Below, piece by piece: positions 24,467 through 34,124 of a stretch of DNA of 64,000 nucleotides. The stretch comes from an uncultured Faecalibacterium sp. (lineage in GTDB: Bacteria; Bacillota; Clostridia; Oscillospirales; Ruminococcaceae). The number at the start of each line of letters is the position of its first letter. Positions within the stretch are counted from its first letter, which is position 1. The DNA lies in NCBI GenBank assembly GCA_934503275.1, contig CAKSVD010000005.1:37863-101862 (forward strand), given 5' to 3'. A model generated the notes under the pieces. The model saw nothing but the letters and a program-made list of their open reading frames with translations. It searched no databases and was not told the DNA's origin. A program made the translations under genes and the position numbers.

Positions 24467-27320
24467 GATCATCATCAAGGGTGCCCGCGAGCACAATCTG
24501 AAAAATATCAACCTGACCCTCCCGCGGGAAAAGCTGATCGTCATGACCGGTCTTTCCGGTTCGGGCAAGTCCAGTCTGGCCTTCGACACCATTTACGCCG
24601 ACGGCCAGCGCCGCTATGTGGAAAGCCTTTCCAGCTACGCCCGGATGTTTCTGGGCCGGATGGATAAGCCGGACGTGGACGAGATCACCGGCCTTTCGCC
24701 GGCCATCTCCATCGACCAAAAGACCACCAGCCATAATCCCCGCTCCACCGTGGGCACCGTGACCGAGATCTACGATTATCTGCGCCTGCTGTACGCCCGC
24801 ATCGGCGTGCCGCACTGCCCGGTGTGTGGGCGGGTCATCAGCCAGCAGACCGTGGATGAGATGGTGGATGCCGTCCTCAAACTGGAGGAGGGCACAAAGT
24901 TCCAGATCTTAGCCCCGGTGGTGCGTCAGCGCAAGGGCACCCAGCAGAAGGAACTGGACGCCGCCCGCCGCGCAGGCTATGCCCGTGTGAAAATCGACGG
25001 CAATCTGTATGATCTGGACGAGGAGATCAGTCTGGAAAAGAACATCAAGCATACAGTGGAGATCGTGGTGGACCGCCTTGCCCTGCGCAAGGGCATCCGC
25101 AGCCGTCTGGCCGATTCGCTGGAGACCGCGCTGGCGCTCACCGGCGGCGTGGCCGAGGTGGACGTTATCGGCGGCGAGTGCATGACCTTTAGCCAGAACT
25201 TTGCCTGCCCGGAGCACGGCATTTCCATCAGCGACCTGTCGCCCCGGCTGTTCTCCTTCAATAACCCGCTGGGCGCCTGCGAAAAATGCACCGGCCTTGG
25301 CACCTTTATGCGGGTGGACGAGGACCGTATTCTGCCCAACCGCAGCCTTTCCATCCGGGAAGGTGCTATCAAGGCCAGCGGCTGGTACTACGCCGAGGGC
25401 TCGGTGAGCGAGATGTACTACCTTGGTCTCGGTAAAAAATACGGCTTTACGCTGGATACGCCCATCAAGGAGATGAGCACCGAGGCGGTAAACGCCCTGC
25501 TCTACGGCACCAACGGCGAAAAGATCGAGATGCACCGCACCAACGAGTTCGGCAGCGGGGTGTACTACAACACCTTTGAGGGCATCGTGGAAAATCTGGA
25601 GCGCCGCTTCCGCGAGACCAACAGTGAGTGGATGAAGGAAGAGATCGGCAGCTTTATGTCCGGTGTGGAGTGTCCGGACTGCCACGGTCAGCGCCTGAAG
25701 CCGGTGGTGCTTGCCGTGACCATCGGGGACAAGAACATCAGCCAGTTCTGTGAGATGTCTATCCGGGATGAACTGGAGTTTATCAGGCAAAACGAGCCGA
25801 ACCTCACCGAAAAGCAGCAGCAGATCGGTGGCCAGATCATGAAGGAGATCAAGAACCGCCTGCAATTTTTGCAGAGCGTGGGTCTGGATTACCTCACGCT
25901 GGCCCGGGCGGCGGGCACGCTTTCCGGCGGCGAGAGCCAGCGCATCCGCCTGACCACCCAGATCGGCAGCGCCCTGTCCGGCGTGCTCTATGTGCTGGAC
26001 GAGCCATCCATCGGCCTGCATCAGCGGGACAACGATAAGCTTATCGCCACCCTGAAAAACCTGCGGGATCTGGGCAATACGGTCATCGTGGTCGAGCATG
26101 ACGAGGACACCATGCGCAACGCGGATTATATCGTGGACGTAGGCCCCGGTGCCGGTGTGCACGGCGGCGAGATCGTAGCCGCAGGCAGCGTAAAGGATAT
26201 CTGCAAGGCCAAGCGCAGCATTACCGGCGACTATCTCTCCGGCCGCAAGCGCATTGCAGTGCCCCAGACCCGCCGCACCGGCAACGGCCACTGCCTGACC
26301 GTAAAGGGCGCGCGGGAAAATAACCTGCGCAACATCGACGTCAGCTTCCCGCTGGGGGAGTTCATCTGTGTCACCGGCATTTCCGGCTCGGGCAAGTCCA
26401 GCCTTATCAACGAGATCCTGTACAAAACGCTGGCCAGCGAACTGAACGGTGCCCGCTCCCGCGCCGGCAAGTGCGATGGGGTAGAGGGGCTGGAGTTCGT
26501 GGATAAGGTCATCGGCATCGACCAGCAGCCCATCGGCCGCACCCCGCGCTCCAACCCCGCCACCTACACCGGTGTGTTCAACGATATCCGCACCGTGTTC
26601 TCCCAGACGCAGGACGCCAAAATGCGGGGTTACGGCCCGGGACGGTTCAGCTTCAACGTCAAGGGCGGCCGCTGTGAAGCCTGCGAGGGCAACGGCATTC
26701 TGCAGATCGAGATGCACTTTTTGCCGGACGTCTATGTGCCCTGCGAGGTGTGCAAGGGCGCACGCTACAACCGCGAAACGCTGGAAGTAAAGTATAAGGA
26801 AAAGACCATTGCGGATGTGCTGAACATGACCGTGGAGGAAGCGGTGGTGTTCTTTGCCAACCAGCCCAAGATCGCCCGCAAGCTGCAAACGCTGCTGGAC
26901 GTGGGTCTTGGCTATGTCACCTTGGGGCAGAGCGCCACCACCCTGTCCGGCGGCGAGGCGCAGCGTGTGAAGCTGGCCAACGAACTTGCCCGCCGCGGCA
27001 CTGGCAAAACGGTGTATATTCTGGACGAGCCCACCACCGGCCTGCACATTGCAGACGTGCACCGCCTGATCGAGGTGCTGCAAAAGCTGGTGGACGTGGG
27101 CAATACGGTCATCGTCATCGAGCATAATCTTGATCTCATCAAGTGCGCCGACCATATCATCGACCTTGGCCCCGAGGGCGGCAGCGCCGGCGGCGAGATC
27201 GTGGCCGAGGGCACCCCGGAGCAGGTGGCCGCTGTGCCCGGCAGCTTTACCGGCCAGTACCTGCGCCCGCTGCTGGAACGCGACCGCGCGCAGCGCGCCG
27301 CAGAAGCGGAAAAGCACTGA
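24453..27320 (+). CDS. uvrA: Excinuclease ABC subunit A
   Basis: DNA-damage sensor ATPase of nucleotide excision repair, 955 aa. It has two ABC modules: Walker [10 protein letters not shown] near residue 30 and GISGSGKSS in the second half, with signatures [10 protein letters not shown] and [10 protein letters not shown]. Zinc modules include [14 protein letters not shown] and CEACEGNG...[10 protein letters not shown]. The TTG at 24453 is used because AAAAGGGAG lies 8 nt upstream and the family consensus ([15 protein letters not shown]) begins just after. Start lies inside uvrB. Confidence 0.96.
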   Translation: MANDKIIIKGAREHNLKNINLTLPREKLIVMTGLSGSGKSSLAFDTIYADGQRRYVESLSSYARMFLGRMDKPDVDEITGLSPAISIDQKTTSHNPRSTVGTVTEIYDYLRLLYARIGVPHCPVCGRVISQQTVDEMVDAVLKLEEGTKFQILAPVVRQRKGTQQKELDAARRAGYARVKIDGNLYDLDEEISLEKNIKHTVEIVVDRLALRKGIRSRLADSLETALALTGGVAEVDVIGGECMTFSQNFACPEHGISISDLSPRLFSFNNPLGACEKCTGLGTFMRVDEDRILPNRSLSIREGAIKASGWYYAEGSVSEMYYLGLGKKYGFTLDTPIKEMSTEAVNALLYGTNGEKIEMHRTNEFGSGVYYNTFEGIVENLERRFRETNSEWMKEEIGSFMSGVECPDCHGQRLKPVVLAVTIGDKNISQFCEMSIRDELEFIRQNEPNLTEKQQQIGGQIMKEIKNRLQFLQSVGLDYLTLARAAGTLSGGESQRIRLTTQIGSALSGVLYVLDEPSIGLHQRDNDKLIATLKNLRDLGNTVIVVEHDEDTMRNADYIVDVGPGAGVHGGEIVAAGSVKDICKAKRSITGDYLSGRKRIAVPQTRRTGNGHCLTVKGARENNLRNIDVSFPLGEFICVTGISGSGKSSLINEILYKTLASELNGARSRAGKCDGVEGLEFVDKVIGIDQQPIGRTPRSNPATYTGVFNDIRTVFSQTQDAKMRGYGPGRFSFNVKGGRCEACEGNGILQIEMHFLPDVYVPCEVCKGARYNRETLEVKYKEKTIADVLNMTVEEAVVFFANQPKIARKLQTLLDVGLGYVTLGQSATTLSGGEAQRVKLANELARRGTGKTVYILDEPTTGLHIADVHRLIEVLQKLVDVGNTVIVIEHNLDLIKCADHIIDLGPEGGSAGGEIVAEGTPEQVAAVPGSFTGQYLRPLLERDRAQRAAEAEKH

Positions 27321-27405
27321 CAAAAACAGCAAAAAACGAAAAAGCGCGTATCCGTGTAAAAATCAGACTTTTCTCAGAAAAAACCAAAAATAATCAAAAA
27401 ATCTG

Positions 27406-27434
27406 TTGACAAAACGGCCTTGCCTGAGTATAAT
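27406..27434 (+). promoter_or_regulatory. Perfect consensus promoter for tRNA-Pro
   Basis: TTGACA (27406-27411), 17-bp spacer, TATAAT (27429-27434), all bases consensus. Confidence 0.93.
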
Positions 27435-27477
27435 ATTTCTTGTCGCCACGCTTCGGTAGGGAAGCGGCGGTCGATAT

Positions 27478-27555
27478 CCGGGTGTAGCGCAGTTTTGGTA
27501 GCGCGCTTGAATGGGGTTCAAGAGGCCGTGAGTTCGATTCTCGCCACTCGGACCA
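27478..27555 (+). tRNA. tRNA-Pro (anticodon GGG)
   Basis: Cloverleaf: acceptor CCGGGTG pairs with CACTCGG with one G-U. The anticodon stem CTTGA/TCAAG holds the loop ATGGGGT, giving anticodon GGG. The T-arm is GTGAG-TTCGATT-CTCGC. The 3' CCA is encoded. Confidence 0.96.
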
Positions 27556-27561
27556 AATAAC

Positions 27562-27611
27562 AATAATCCGAACTTGTTTCCGATAGGAGATGGGTTCGGA
27601 TTATTTATTTT
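27562..27611 (+). terminator. Terminator of tRNA-Pro
   Basis: Perfect 12-bp stem AATAATCCGAAC/GTTCGGATTATT with a 20-nt loop, then TATTTT. The rest of the gap to 27701 shows nothing further. Confidence 0.8.
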
Positions 27612-27701
27612 CTGCGAGTCTTTTATACTTTATTTCCATATATGTTCCGGCCTCCGTAAATTGCGTGTTATCAATGTAAAGGCGCGGCGTTTTCGCCCGA
27701 G

Positions 27702-28172
27702 TTACAGAATATACTCCATCTGCCGCTCCTTGGTTTTCATGCCCATTTTTTCATAAAAGCGTTCTGCCGATGTGTTCCCCGCCCAGACGTTCAGGGTTAC
27801 CTCGTAGCAGCCCAGCGCTTTTGCCTGCTGCTTTACATATTCGAACAGGCTTTCCCCGATGTGCTGCCCGCGAGCCTGCCTGTCAACGCAGAGGTCATCA
27901 ATGAACAGCGACTTGAAGGGCACCATGTTGGTGGAAAAAGGCTGCTCCTTCAGCTGACAGAAGGCATAGCCCATGCACATATCATCCTCGTTCACGGCAA
28001 CGTAGATGGGCTTATCCTCCTGCTTCAAAAGTTCTGCTAACTCACAGACGGTGTATTTTGTGGTGCCGGGAATAAAAATATCCGGGCGTATCTCTGCGTG
28101 GATCTGCAGCACCTGCCCCAGCAGTGCAAGCAGTCTGGGAATGTCTTTTTCCTCGGCCTTACGAATCTTCAT
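27702..28172 (-). CDS. GNAT family N-acetyltransferase
   Basis: A 156-aa acetyl-CoA-dependent acyltransferase. The coenzyme loop RQARGQHIGESLFEYVKQQA (R-x-x-G-x-x-I/G) and the closing NTSAERFYEKMGM segment are classical. LFIDDLCVD is the beta-4 strand before the loop. The start at 28172 (MKIRKAEEKD) follows GGAAGGAG. Substrate unknown; such genes often act on amino-acid or peptide N-termini. Monocistronic. Confidence 0.9.
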   Translation of the reverse strand: MKIRKAEEKDIPRLLALLGQVLQIHAEIRPDIFIPGTTKYTVCELAELLKQEDKPIYVAVNEDDMCMGYAFCQLKEQPFSTNMVPFKSLFIDDLCVDRQARGQHIGESLFEYVKQQAKALGCYEVTLNVWAGNTSAERFYEKMGMKTKERQMEYIL

Positions 28173-28265
28173 TGCTCTATGCTCCTTCCATTTTCTGGTT
28201 TTTGCATTTCCAGTATACCACACCGGGCGGCAGCGGAAAAGAGAAAATGCAACCCCCCGATAGCA

Positions 28266-28303
28266 AAAAAACGCGAGCGACCGCTTTGGCCACTCGCGTT
28301 TTT
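28266..28303 (-). terminator. Terminator between amidohydrolase remnant and GNAT gene
   Basis: 11-bp stem AAAAACGCGAG/CTCGCGTTTTT; both sides are rich in A or T, so it may act in both directions. Confidence 0.85.
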
Positions 28304-28321
28304 ATATGTTGGGCAGATCGC

Positions 28322-28684
28322 TTAAACCAGATACGGATCCAGCAGGGCGTCTACCTCTTTTTTGCGTTTAGGGGAGGGCTTTTTCACGGCACGGCCGCGG
28401 CAGACCACCAGTTCCAGATGCTGCAAGGCACGCAGATCCTCCAACGGGTTTTCGCGGGTCACGATAAAATCTGCGCTTTTGCCGGGCACGATAGAGCCGG
28501 TCACGTCGCCGATGCCCGCCAGCTGCGCGTTGCGCAGGGTGGCCGTGTAGAGGGCGAAACGGTCTGCACCCGCATCTGCGATGGCGGTGATCTTATCGTT
28601 CTCGGTCAGCAGCACCTTGCCCCGTACCGGCTCCATCTGCTCGGTGCCGTCCAGAAGGATGCCGTTTGTGTATGCGCGCTTCAT
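28322..28684 (-). CDS. Amidohydrolase remnant with the catalytic barrel deleted
   Basis: A 120-aa intact frame. Residues 1-~38 (MKRAYTNGILLDGTEQMEPV) match the very start of a metal-dependent amidohydrolase of about 400 aa. From ~42 on (LYTATLRNAQLAGIGDVTGS, GKSADFIVTRENPLEDL) it matches the end. The roughly 280-residue TIM barrel between them, with every metal-binding His and Asp, is missing. The join near 28560 keeps frame. It retains a ribosome-binding site (GGAAAGAGGA) and a terminator, so it may still be translated as the beta-sandwich half-domain. It cannot be a hydrolase. Pseudogene or repurposed microprotein. Confidence 0.8.
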   Translation of the reverse strand: MKRAYTNGILLDGTEQMEPVRGKVLLTENDKITAIADAGADRFALYTATLRNAQLAGIGDVTGSIVPGKSADFIVTRENPLEDLRALQHLELVVCRGRAVKKPSPKRKKEVDALLDPYLV

Positions 28685-28727
28685 GTGTTTCGTCCTCTTT
28701 CCGTTTTATTTTACGGTGCAGGTTGCA

Positions 28728-30266
28728 TTACCCGTCCAATTTCTCCTGCGCCCGGTATTGCAGCGCTTCCAGCAGAGAGTCCTCGTCCAGCAGGGTCTTA
28801 CCGGCAAGGTCAGCCACAGTGCGGGCAACCCGCAAAATGCGGTCGTGCGCCCGGGCGGAAAGCCCCAGTGCATCGTAGGAACTGCGCAGCAGCTGCTCGG
28901 CGCCGGGGGTCATGCGGCAGATGCGCCGCACCTGCCCGGCGTTCAGCTGGGCGTTGCAGTGCACTCCCTTAAAGCCCGGGGCAGCGTAGCGCTTGGCCTG
29001 AATGGCGCGGGCGGCCAGCACCTGCTTGCGCAATTCGGCGCTGCTCACGGAGGGTGCAGCGGTGTGCAGTTCGTCAAAGGCGATGGGGTCCATCTCCACG
29101 CACAGGTCGATGCGGTCCAAAAGCGGGCCGGACACCCGGCTGCGGTACTGCCGTACCGCACTGGGCGAGCAGGTGCAGGCGCGGGTGGGGTGGCCGTAGT
29201 AGCCGCATTTGCAGGGGTTCATAGCGGCTACCAGCTGGAAGTGGCTGGGGTAGGTTGCGCTTCCGGCGGCGCGGCTCACGGTGATCTGGCCGTCCTCCAG
29301 CGGCTGGCGCAGTACCTCCAGACTCTCGCGGGAAAACTCTGGCAGTTCGTCCAAAAACAACACGCCGCAGTTGGCAAGACTGCACTCGCCCGGGCGGAAC
29401 TGTGCCCCGCCGCCGGCAAGGGCGGCAGCGCTGGCCGAGTGGTGCGGGCTGCGGAAGGGACGGGCAGAGATCAGCCCGCGCCCCTGCGGCAGCTGTCCGG
29501 CAATGGAGTAGATTTTAGTTGTCTCCACCGCTTCTTCCCGGGTCAGGGGCGGCAGAATGCCCGGCAGGCGCTTTGCCAGCATGGATTTGCCGGTGCCGGG
29601 TGCGCCCGTTAAAAGCACGTTGTGCCCGCCTGCGGCCGCAATGACCATAGCACGCTGCGCCAGCGATTGCCCCATCACGTCCGCAAAATCCGGCACCTGC
29701 TGCCATGCGTCCTCCGGGTCAAAGGGGATGGCGGCGGCAGGGGAGAGGGTACGGATGCCCTTCAGCGCCTCCACCACCTCCCGGGCGGTATGGGCGGGGT
29801 AGACGGTCATGGTGTCGGCACAGGCCTCGGCTGCCTCGGCGGCGTTCTCTGCCGGAACGTACAGCGCCCGGATGCCGTGCTCGGCAGCGGCAAGCGCCAT
29901 GGGCAGTACGCCGGATACCGGGCGCAGACTGCCGTCCAGTGCAAGCTCGCCCAGAAAGGCGGCGTCGGCGGGAATCTCCTCCAGCTGGCCGCTGGCGGTC
30001 AGCAGCGCCAAAAGCAGCGGCAGATCGTACACCGGGCCGGTCTTGCGCACATCGGCAGGGGCGAGGTTGATAGTGATGCGCCGGTCCGGGAAACGGAAGC
30101 CAAGGTTTTTGATGGCGGCGCGCACCCGGTCGGCGCTTTCCCGCACGGCAGAGTCCGGCAGGCCGACGATGGAAAACGCGGGCAGCCCGCCGGAAACATC
30201 GGCCTCCACCGCTACGGCAAAGCCGCGCAGTCCGTTCAGGCCAAAGCTGTTGGTCACAGAATACAT
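28728..30266 (-). CDS. comM: YifB/ComM family Mg-chelatase-like AAA+ ATPase
   Basis: A 512-aa protein with an N-terminal Lon-like fold (FAVAVEADVSGGLPAFSIVG), an AAA+ module (Walker A GAPGTGKSM, Walker B GVLFLDELPEF) and a C-terminal Mg_chelatase_C helical region. In naturally transformable bacteria ComM is a branch-migration helicase that helps integrate foreign DNA, so the gene hints at DNA uptake or general recombination. The ATG at 30266 follows GGGAGGG. Its promoter is consensus and leaves a leader of about 95 nt. Confidence 0.92.
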   Translation of the reverse strand: MYSVTNSFGLNGLRGFAVAVEADVSGGLPAFSIVGLPDSAVRESADRVRAAIKNLGFRFPDRRITINLAPADVRKTGPVYDLPLLLALLTASGQLEEIPADAAFLGELALDGSLRPVSGVLPMALAAAEHGIRALYVPAENAAEAAEACADTMTVYPAHTAREVVEALKGIRTLSPAAAIPFDPEDAWQQVPDFADVMGQSLAQRAMVIAAAGGHNVLLTGAPGTGKSMLAKRLPGILPPLTREEAVETTKIYSIAGQLPQGRGLISARPFRSPHHSASAAALAGGGAQFRPGECSLANCGVLFLDELPEFSRESLEVLRQPLEDGQITVSRAAGSATYPSHFQLVAAMNPCKCGYYGHPTRACTCSPSAVRQYRSRVSGPLLDRIDLCVEMDPIAFDELHTAAPSVSSAELRKQVLAARAIQAKRYAAPGFKGVHCNAQLNAGQVRRICRMTPGAEQLLRSSYDALGLSARAHDRILRVARTVADLAGKTLLDEDSLLEALQYRAQEKLDG

Positions 30267-30366
30267 GATGTCCCTCCCTGCATGACGCATGGTTTGTCAA
30301 AAATGCCAAAAGTGGAAAATAATGGATATATTTGCCATGCTTCGACAGTTTTTTCTGTTTAAAATC

Positions 30367-30395
30367 ATTATAGTAAAGCACAGGAAAGTTGTCAA
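30367..30395 (-). promoter_or_regulatory. Consensus promoter for comM
   Basis: On the minus strand, TTGACA (30390-30395), 17-bp spacer, TATAAT (30367-30372). Confidence 0.9.
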
Positions 30396-30421
30396 TGCAG
30401 CAGAAAGGAGAACGAGGGATC

Positions 30422-30769
30422 ATGACAAATGGGGAATGCTGCCGTTATATCCGTACTTATTCAGAACTGGAGGGCCTGCAGCACGCCTGTACGCTGGTGT
30501 ACTGCGCCGCTTCCACCCCGCAGGGGGTGCTGGTACAGCTGCGTCGGGAGCAGGGCGGCAAGGTGCGCACCAGCGCAGTGCTTGCCCCGGCCGGCAGCTT
30601 TGGTCGGGTGATGCGGCTGCTGCGCTACCTGTGCGAAAACGGCGTGGGACCGGAGCAGTGGCTGGAGGTGCTGGAGGATGTACACCAGCCTTACCAGCTG
30701 CTGGATACATCGAAAAACGCAATGAACATAGCAGAAGAACCGGTTTTTTGTGGCATTTGCCGGTTTTAA
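30422..30769 (+). CDS. Uncharacterised small protein, perhaps DUF6514-like
   Basis: A 115-aa protein starting MTNGECC at 30422 behind AAAGGAG. It has an N-terminal beta-rich part (TLVYCAAS, GVLVQLRR) and a helical end (GRVMRLLRYLCENGVGPEQW, LEVLEDV). The last part resembles the layout of the DUF6514 family of Firmicutes, but I cannot confirm this. Five cysteines are scattered, two as CGIC near the C-terminus. It lies between the comM promoter region (divergent) and the phosphohexomutase. Confidence 0.6.
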   Translation: MTNGECCRYIRTYSELEGLQHACTLVYCAASTPQGVLVQLRREQGGKVRTSAVLAPAGSFGRVMRLLRYLCENGVGPEQWLEVLEDVHQPYQLLDTSKNAMNIAEEPVFCGICRF

Positions 30770-30797
30770 GGGCATAAACTTCGGCCATATTACGCAA

Positions 30798-30826
30798 TTG
30801 ACATAAGCGGAGCAAGAGTTTATAGT
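30798..30826 (+). promoter_or_regulatory. Consensus promoter for the phosphohexomutase
   Basis: TTGACA (30798-30803), 17-bp spacer, TATAGT (30821-30826). Confidence 0.88.
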
Positions 30827-30894
30827 ATAAGTAGGTTTACACAAACCGTTTCACTTAGGGGAAAAAGATTTTAAACAAAGGTAAGGTGTACAAG

Positions 30895-32577
30895 ATGTAT
30901 CTGGATGAATATAAGCGCTGGCTGGCAGCGGATCTGGAGGATGCAGACCTGAAGCCGGAACTGGCAAAGGTCGAAGGCAATGACGATGAGATCAAGGATC
31001 GCTTTGCTGTGGCGCTGAAGTTTGGCACCGCAGGTCTGCGCGGCGTGCTGGGTGCCGGTACCAACCGCATGAACATCTATGTTGTCCGTCAGGCAACGCA
31101 GGGTCTGGCAAACTGGGTACTGACCCAGGGCGGTACCCAGACCGTGGCCATCAGCTACGACAGCCGCCTGAAGAGCGACGTCTTTGCCAAGACCGCCGCA
31201 GGCGTTCTGGCAGCCAACGGCATCAAGGTGCGCATCTATGATGCCCTGATGCCTGTGCCCGCCCTGAGTTTTGCTACCCGTTACTACAACTGCAACGCAG
31301 GTATCATGGTCACCGCCTCCCACAACCCGGCCAAGTACAACGGCTACAAGGCCTATGGCCCGGACGGCTGCCAGATGACCGATGACGCCGCCGCCATCGT
31401 CTACGACGAGATCCAGAAGACCGATGTGCTCACCGGTGCAAAGTACATCTCCTTTGCCGAGGGCGTGGAGAACGGCATGATCCGCTTTGTGGGCGATGAC
31501 TGCAAAAAGGCACTGTACGATGCCATCGAAGCACGTCAGGTGCGCCCGGGCCTGTGCAAGACTGCCGGTCTGAAGCTGGTGTACAGCCCGTTGAACGGCT
31601 CCGGCCTTGTGCCCGTGACCCATGTGCTCAATGATATGGGCATCACCGATATCACCATCGTGCCCGAGCAGGAGTACCCCAACGGCTACTTCACCACCTG
31701 CTCCTACCCCAACCCCGAGATCTTCGAGGCACTGAAGCTGGGTCTGGAGTTGGCCACCAAGACCGGTGCAGACCTGATGCTGGCTACCGACCCCGACGCT
31801 GACCGCGTGGGTATTGCCATGAAGTGCCCGGACGGCAGCTATGAACTGGTGTCCGGCAACGAGATGGGCGTTCTGTTGCTGGACTACATCTGCGCAGGCC
31901 GCATCGAGAAGGGCACCATGCCCAAGAACCCTGTGGCGGTCAAGTCCATCGTGTCCACCCCGCTGGCAGACGCTGTGGCAAAGCACTACGGTGTGGAGAT
32001 GCGCAATGTGCTGACTGGCTTCAAGTGGATCGGCGACCAGATCGCCAACCTCGAGGCTGCCGGTGAGGTTGACCGCTTCATCTTCGGCTTTGAGGAGAGT
32101 TACGGCTATCTGGCTGGCCCCTACGTCCGCGATAAGGACGCCGTCATCGGCTCCATGCTCATCTGCGAGATGGCCGCTTACTACCGCAGCATTGGTTCCT
32201 CCATCAAGCAGCGTCTGGAAGAGATCTACGCCCAGTACGGCCGCTACCTGAACAAGGTGGACAGCTTTGAGTTCCCCGGCCTGACCGGCATGGAAAAGAT
32301 GGCTTCCATCATGCAGAAGCTGCGTGACCAGCCCCCTGTGGAGCTGGCCGGCCATAAGGTGGTCAAGGTGACCGACTACAAGAAGCCGGAGGAGACCGGC
32401 CTGCCCGCTGCCAACGTGCTGATCTACACGCTGGAAAACGGCGCTACCGTGGTGGTGCGTCCCTCCGGCACCGAGCCGAAGATCAAGACCTATTTCACCA
32501 CGCTGGGCAAGGATCTGGCCGAGGCACAGGCACAGAAGGACGCTCTGGCTGCTGCCATCGAGCCTATCCTGAAGTAA
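30895..32577 (+). CDS. pgcA: Phospho-sugar mutase (phosphoglucomutase/phosphomannomutase)
   Basis: Interconverts hexose 1- and 6-phosphates through a phosphoserine, 560 aa. The active serine is in TASHNPAKYNGYK. The Mg2+ loop is ATDPDADRVGI. The sugar loop is FGFEESYGYL and the phosphate-binding loop is RPSGTEPKIK. Length and sequence fit the PgcA/PMM2-type alpha-phosphoglucomutase of Firmicutes. The ATG at 30895 follows AAAGGTAAGGTG; the GTG three codons earlier overlaps that site. Monocistronic, with own promoter and terminator. Confidence 0.92.
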   Translation: MYLDEYKRWLAADLEDADLKPELAKVEGNDDEIKDRFAVALKFGTAGLRGVLGAGTNRMNIYVVRQATQGLANWVLTQGGTQTVAISYDSRLKSDVFAKTAAGVLAANGIKVRIYDALMPVPALSFATRYYNCNAGIMVTASHNPAKYNGYKAYGPDGCQMTDDAAAIVYDEIQKTDVLTGAKYISFAEGVENGMIRFVGDDCKKALYDAIEARQVRPGLCKTAGLKLVYSPLNGSGLVPVTHVLNDMGITDITIVPEQEYPNGYFTTCSYPNPEIFEALKLGLELATKTGADLMLATDPDADRVGIAMKCPDGSYELVSGNEMGVLLLDYICAGRIEKGTMPKNPVAVKSIVSTPLADAVAKHYGVEMRNVLTGFKWIGDQIANLEAAGEVDRFIFGFEESYGYLAGPYVRDKDAVIGSMLICEMAAYYRSIGSSIKQRLEEIYAQYGRYLNKVDSFEFPGLTGMEKMASIMQKLRDQPPVELAGHKVVKVTDYKKPEETGLPAANVLIYTLENGATVVVRPSGTEPKIKTYFTTLGKDLAEAQAQKDALAAAIEPILK

Positions 32578-32597
32578 AACGATCCCAAAGCATTTGC

Positions 32598-32634
32598 GGG
32601 GCTGCTGCACGTTTTTGTGCAGCAGCCCTTTTTT
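32598..32634 (+). terminator. Terminator of the phosphohexomutase gene
   Basis: Perfect 12-bp stem GGGCTGCTGCAC/GTGCAGCAGCCC with a T5-containing loop, followed by six Ts. Confidence 0.95.
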
Positions 32635-32660
32635 GCGTTTATCGGAGCGTTGCAGTGGTA

Positions 32661-32800
32661 AAAGCCTTCCCCCAGTCGGGGGAAGGTGGATGCGAACGCA
32701 GTGAGCAGACGGATGAGGGTGCGGGCAAACAGGCAGTTTGTGGGAAATGACCCCTCATCTGGCGCTGCGCACCACCTTCCCCACAAGGGGGGAAGGCTTA
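32661..32800. repeat. Palindromic intergenic element, about 140 bp
   Basis: Ends AAGCCTTCCCCC and GGGGGGAAGGCTT are inverted repeats. Each end also folds on itself (CCTTCCCCC...GGGGGAAGG and CCTTCCCC...GGGGGAAGG). Inner arms GATGAGGG and CCCTCATC pair too. This is a second family of dispersed palindrome, different in sequence from the one at 15985. It contains no ORF and lies upstream of the ispDF operon promoter. Confidence 0.8.
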
Positions 32801-32845
32801 AGAGGAAATATGCAGCACAGATGCACTTTTGCTGTATAAAATCGG

Positions 32846-32874
32846 TTGAAGTTTGCGCTGTGATACGCTATAAT
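32846..32874 (+). promoter_or_regulatory. Promoter of the ispDF-cdaA-relA operon
   Basis: TTGAAG (32846-32851), 17-bp spacer, TATAAT (32869-32874). No further clear promoter or terminator interrupts the next 14 kb. Confidence 0.85.
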
Positions 32875-32941
32875 AAAATATGGTTTATTATAAGCAGCTG
32901 TGGGCGTGCAGCGCGGCACAGCGGCAGGGTAGGTGGAAGAG

Positions 32942-34108
32942 ATGGAAAAAACTGTATCGGCGATATTGGTGGCAGCGGGCTCCTCGACTCGCATGGGTTT
33001 TGATAAGCTCAGCTTTGATCTGGGGGGCGAAACGGTGCTGCACCGCAGCATCCGCGCCTTTGCCCAGTGTCCGCAGGTTACCGAACTTGTGCTGGTGGCG
33101 GGCAAAAACCGTGATTTTGTGGTGCAGCAGGCGGCGGATTGCCCAAAGCCTGTGCAGATCGTGGCGGGCGGGGCTACCCGTGCCGAGAGCGCAAAAAACG
33201 GTGTGCTGGCGGCGCACGGAGAACTGGTGGCGGTGCACGATGCCGCCCGCCCCTTTGTGAGCGCAGCGGTCATTACGGCGGCGCTGGAGGCCGCTGCCCG
33301 GTGCGGCGCGGCTGCCCCGGCAGTTCCGGTGAAGGATACCATCAAGGCCGCTGTCCGGGGCGATGGCAAAGCAGTGCCTCCGGACTGCGTGGTGCAGATG
33401 ACCCCGGACCGCAGCACCCTGTATGCGGTGCAGACTCCCCAGTGCTTTGACCGTGCAGCGTATCTTGCGGCGCTGGCAGAACTGGACGAGACCCGCGCCC
33501 GCCTTGTTACCGATGATTGCAGCCTGTTTGAACTGACCGGACGCCCGGTGCAGCTGACGCAGGGCGACTATGCAAACCTGAAGATCACCACCCGGGAGGA
33601 TCTGCCCCGCCCGGCACAGAGGAAGGAAACGGAAATGCGTATTGGACACGGCTATGATGTACATCGTTTGGTAGAGCAGCGCAAGCTGATCCTTGGCGGG
33701 GTGGAGATCCCCTTTGAAAAAGGCCTGCTGGGGCATTCGGATGCAGACGTGCTGACCCATGCGGTGATGGATGCCGTGCTGGGCGCAGCGGCGCTGGGGG
33801 ATATCGGTCAGCATTTCCCGGACAATGATCCGGAGTATGCCGGTGCTGACAGCCTGAAGCTGGCCTGCCGCGTGGCGCAGATCCTCAAGGAGCACGGCTG
33901 GCGCATTGAGAACATCGACGCCACCCTGCTGTGCCAGCGTCCCAAGCTTGCACCCCATATCCCGGCCATGCGTGCCAATCTGGCGGCGGCCTTCGGCCTG
34001 CCGGTGGAGGCGGTAAGTGTAAAAGCTACTACGGAGGAGCATCTGGGCTTTACCGGCGAGGGGCTGGGCATTGCTGCCCACGCAGTCGCCCTGATCGAAG
34101 CGGTGTAA
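32942..34108 (+). CDS. ispDF: Bifunctional IspD-IspF isoprenoid (MEP pathway) enzyme
   Basis: A 388-aa fusion that performs two non-adjacent steps of the MEP pathway. Residues ~1-225 are IspD, the CTP-dependent cytidylyltransferase ([25 protein letters not shown]). After a short linker ([10 protein letters not shown]), residues ~232-388 are IspF ([47 protein letters not shown]). All the IspF zinc ligands appear present. The ATG at 32942 follows GGTAGGTGG. The fusion is better known from Proteobacteria such as Campylobacter, but it also occurs in some clostridia. Confidence 0.94.
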   Translation: MEKTVSAILVAAGSSTRMGFDKLSFDLGGETVLHRSIRAFAQCPQVTELVLVAGKNRDFVVQQAADCPKPVQIVAGGATRAESAKNGVLAAHGELVAVHDAARPFVSAAVITAALEAAARCGAAAPAVPVKDTIKAAVRGDGKAVPPDCVVQMTPDRSTLYAVQTPQCFDRAAYLAALAELDETRARLVTDDCSLFELTGRPVQLTQGDYANLKITTREDLPRPAQRKETEMRIGHGYDVHRLVEQRKLILGGVEIPFEKGLLGHSDADVLTHAVMDAVLGAAALGDIGQHFPDNDPEYAGADSLKLACRVAQILKEHGWRIENIDATLLCQRPKLAPHIPAMRANLAAAFGLPVEAVSVKATTEEHLGFTGEGLGIAAHAVALIEAV

Positions 34109-34124
34109 GGGGGGGCACACACGC

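Noticed and set aside
24909..27332. Very long minus-strand open frames opposite uvrA (about 800 codons), and similarly opposite uvrB, relA and the BIG2 gene
   Set aside because: They mirror GC-rich codon bias of the real genes, lack ribosome-binding sites and match no family.
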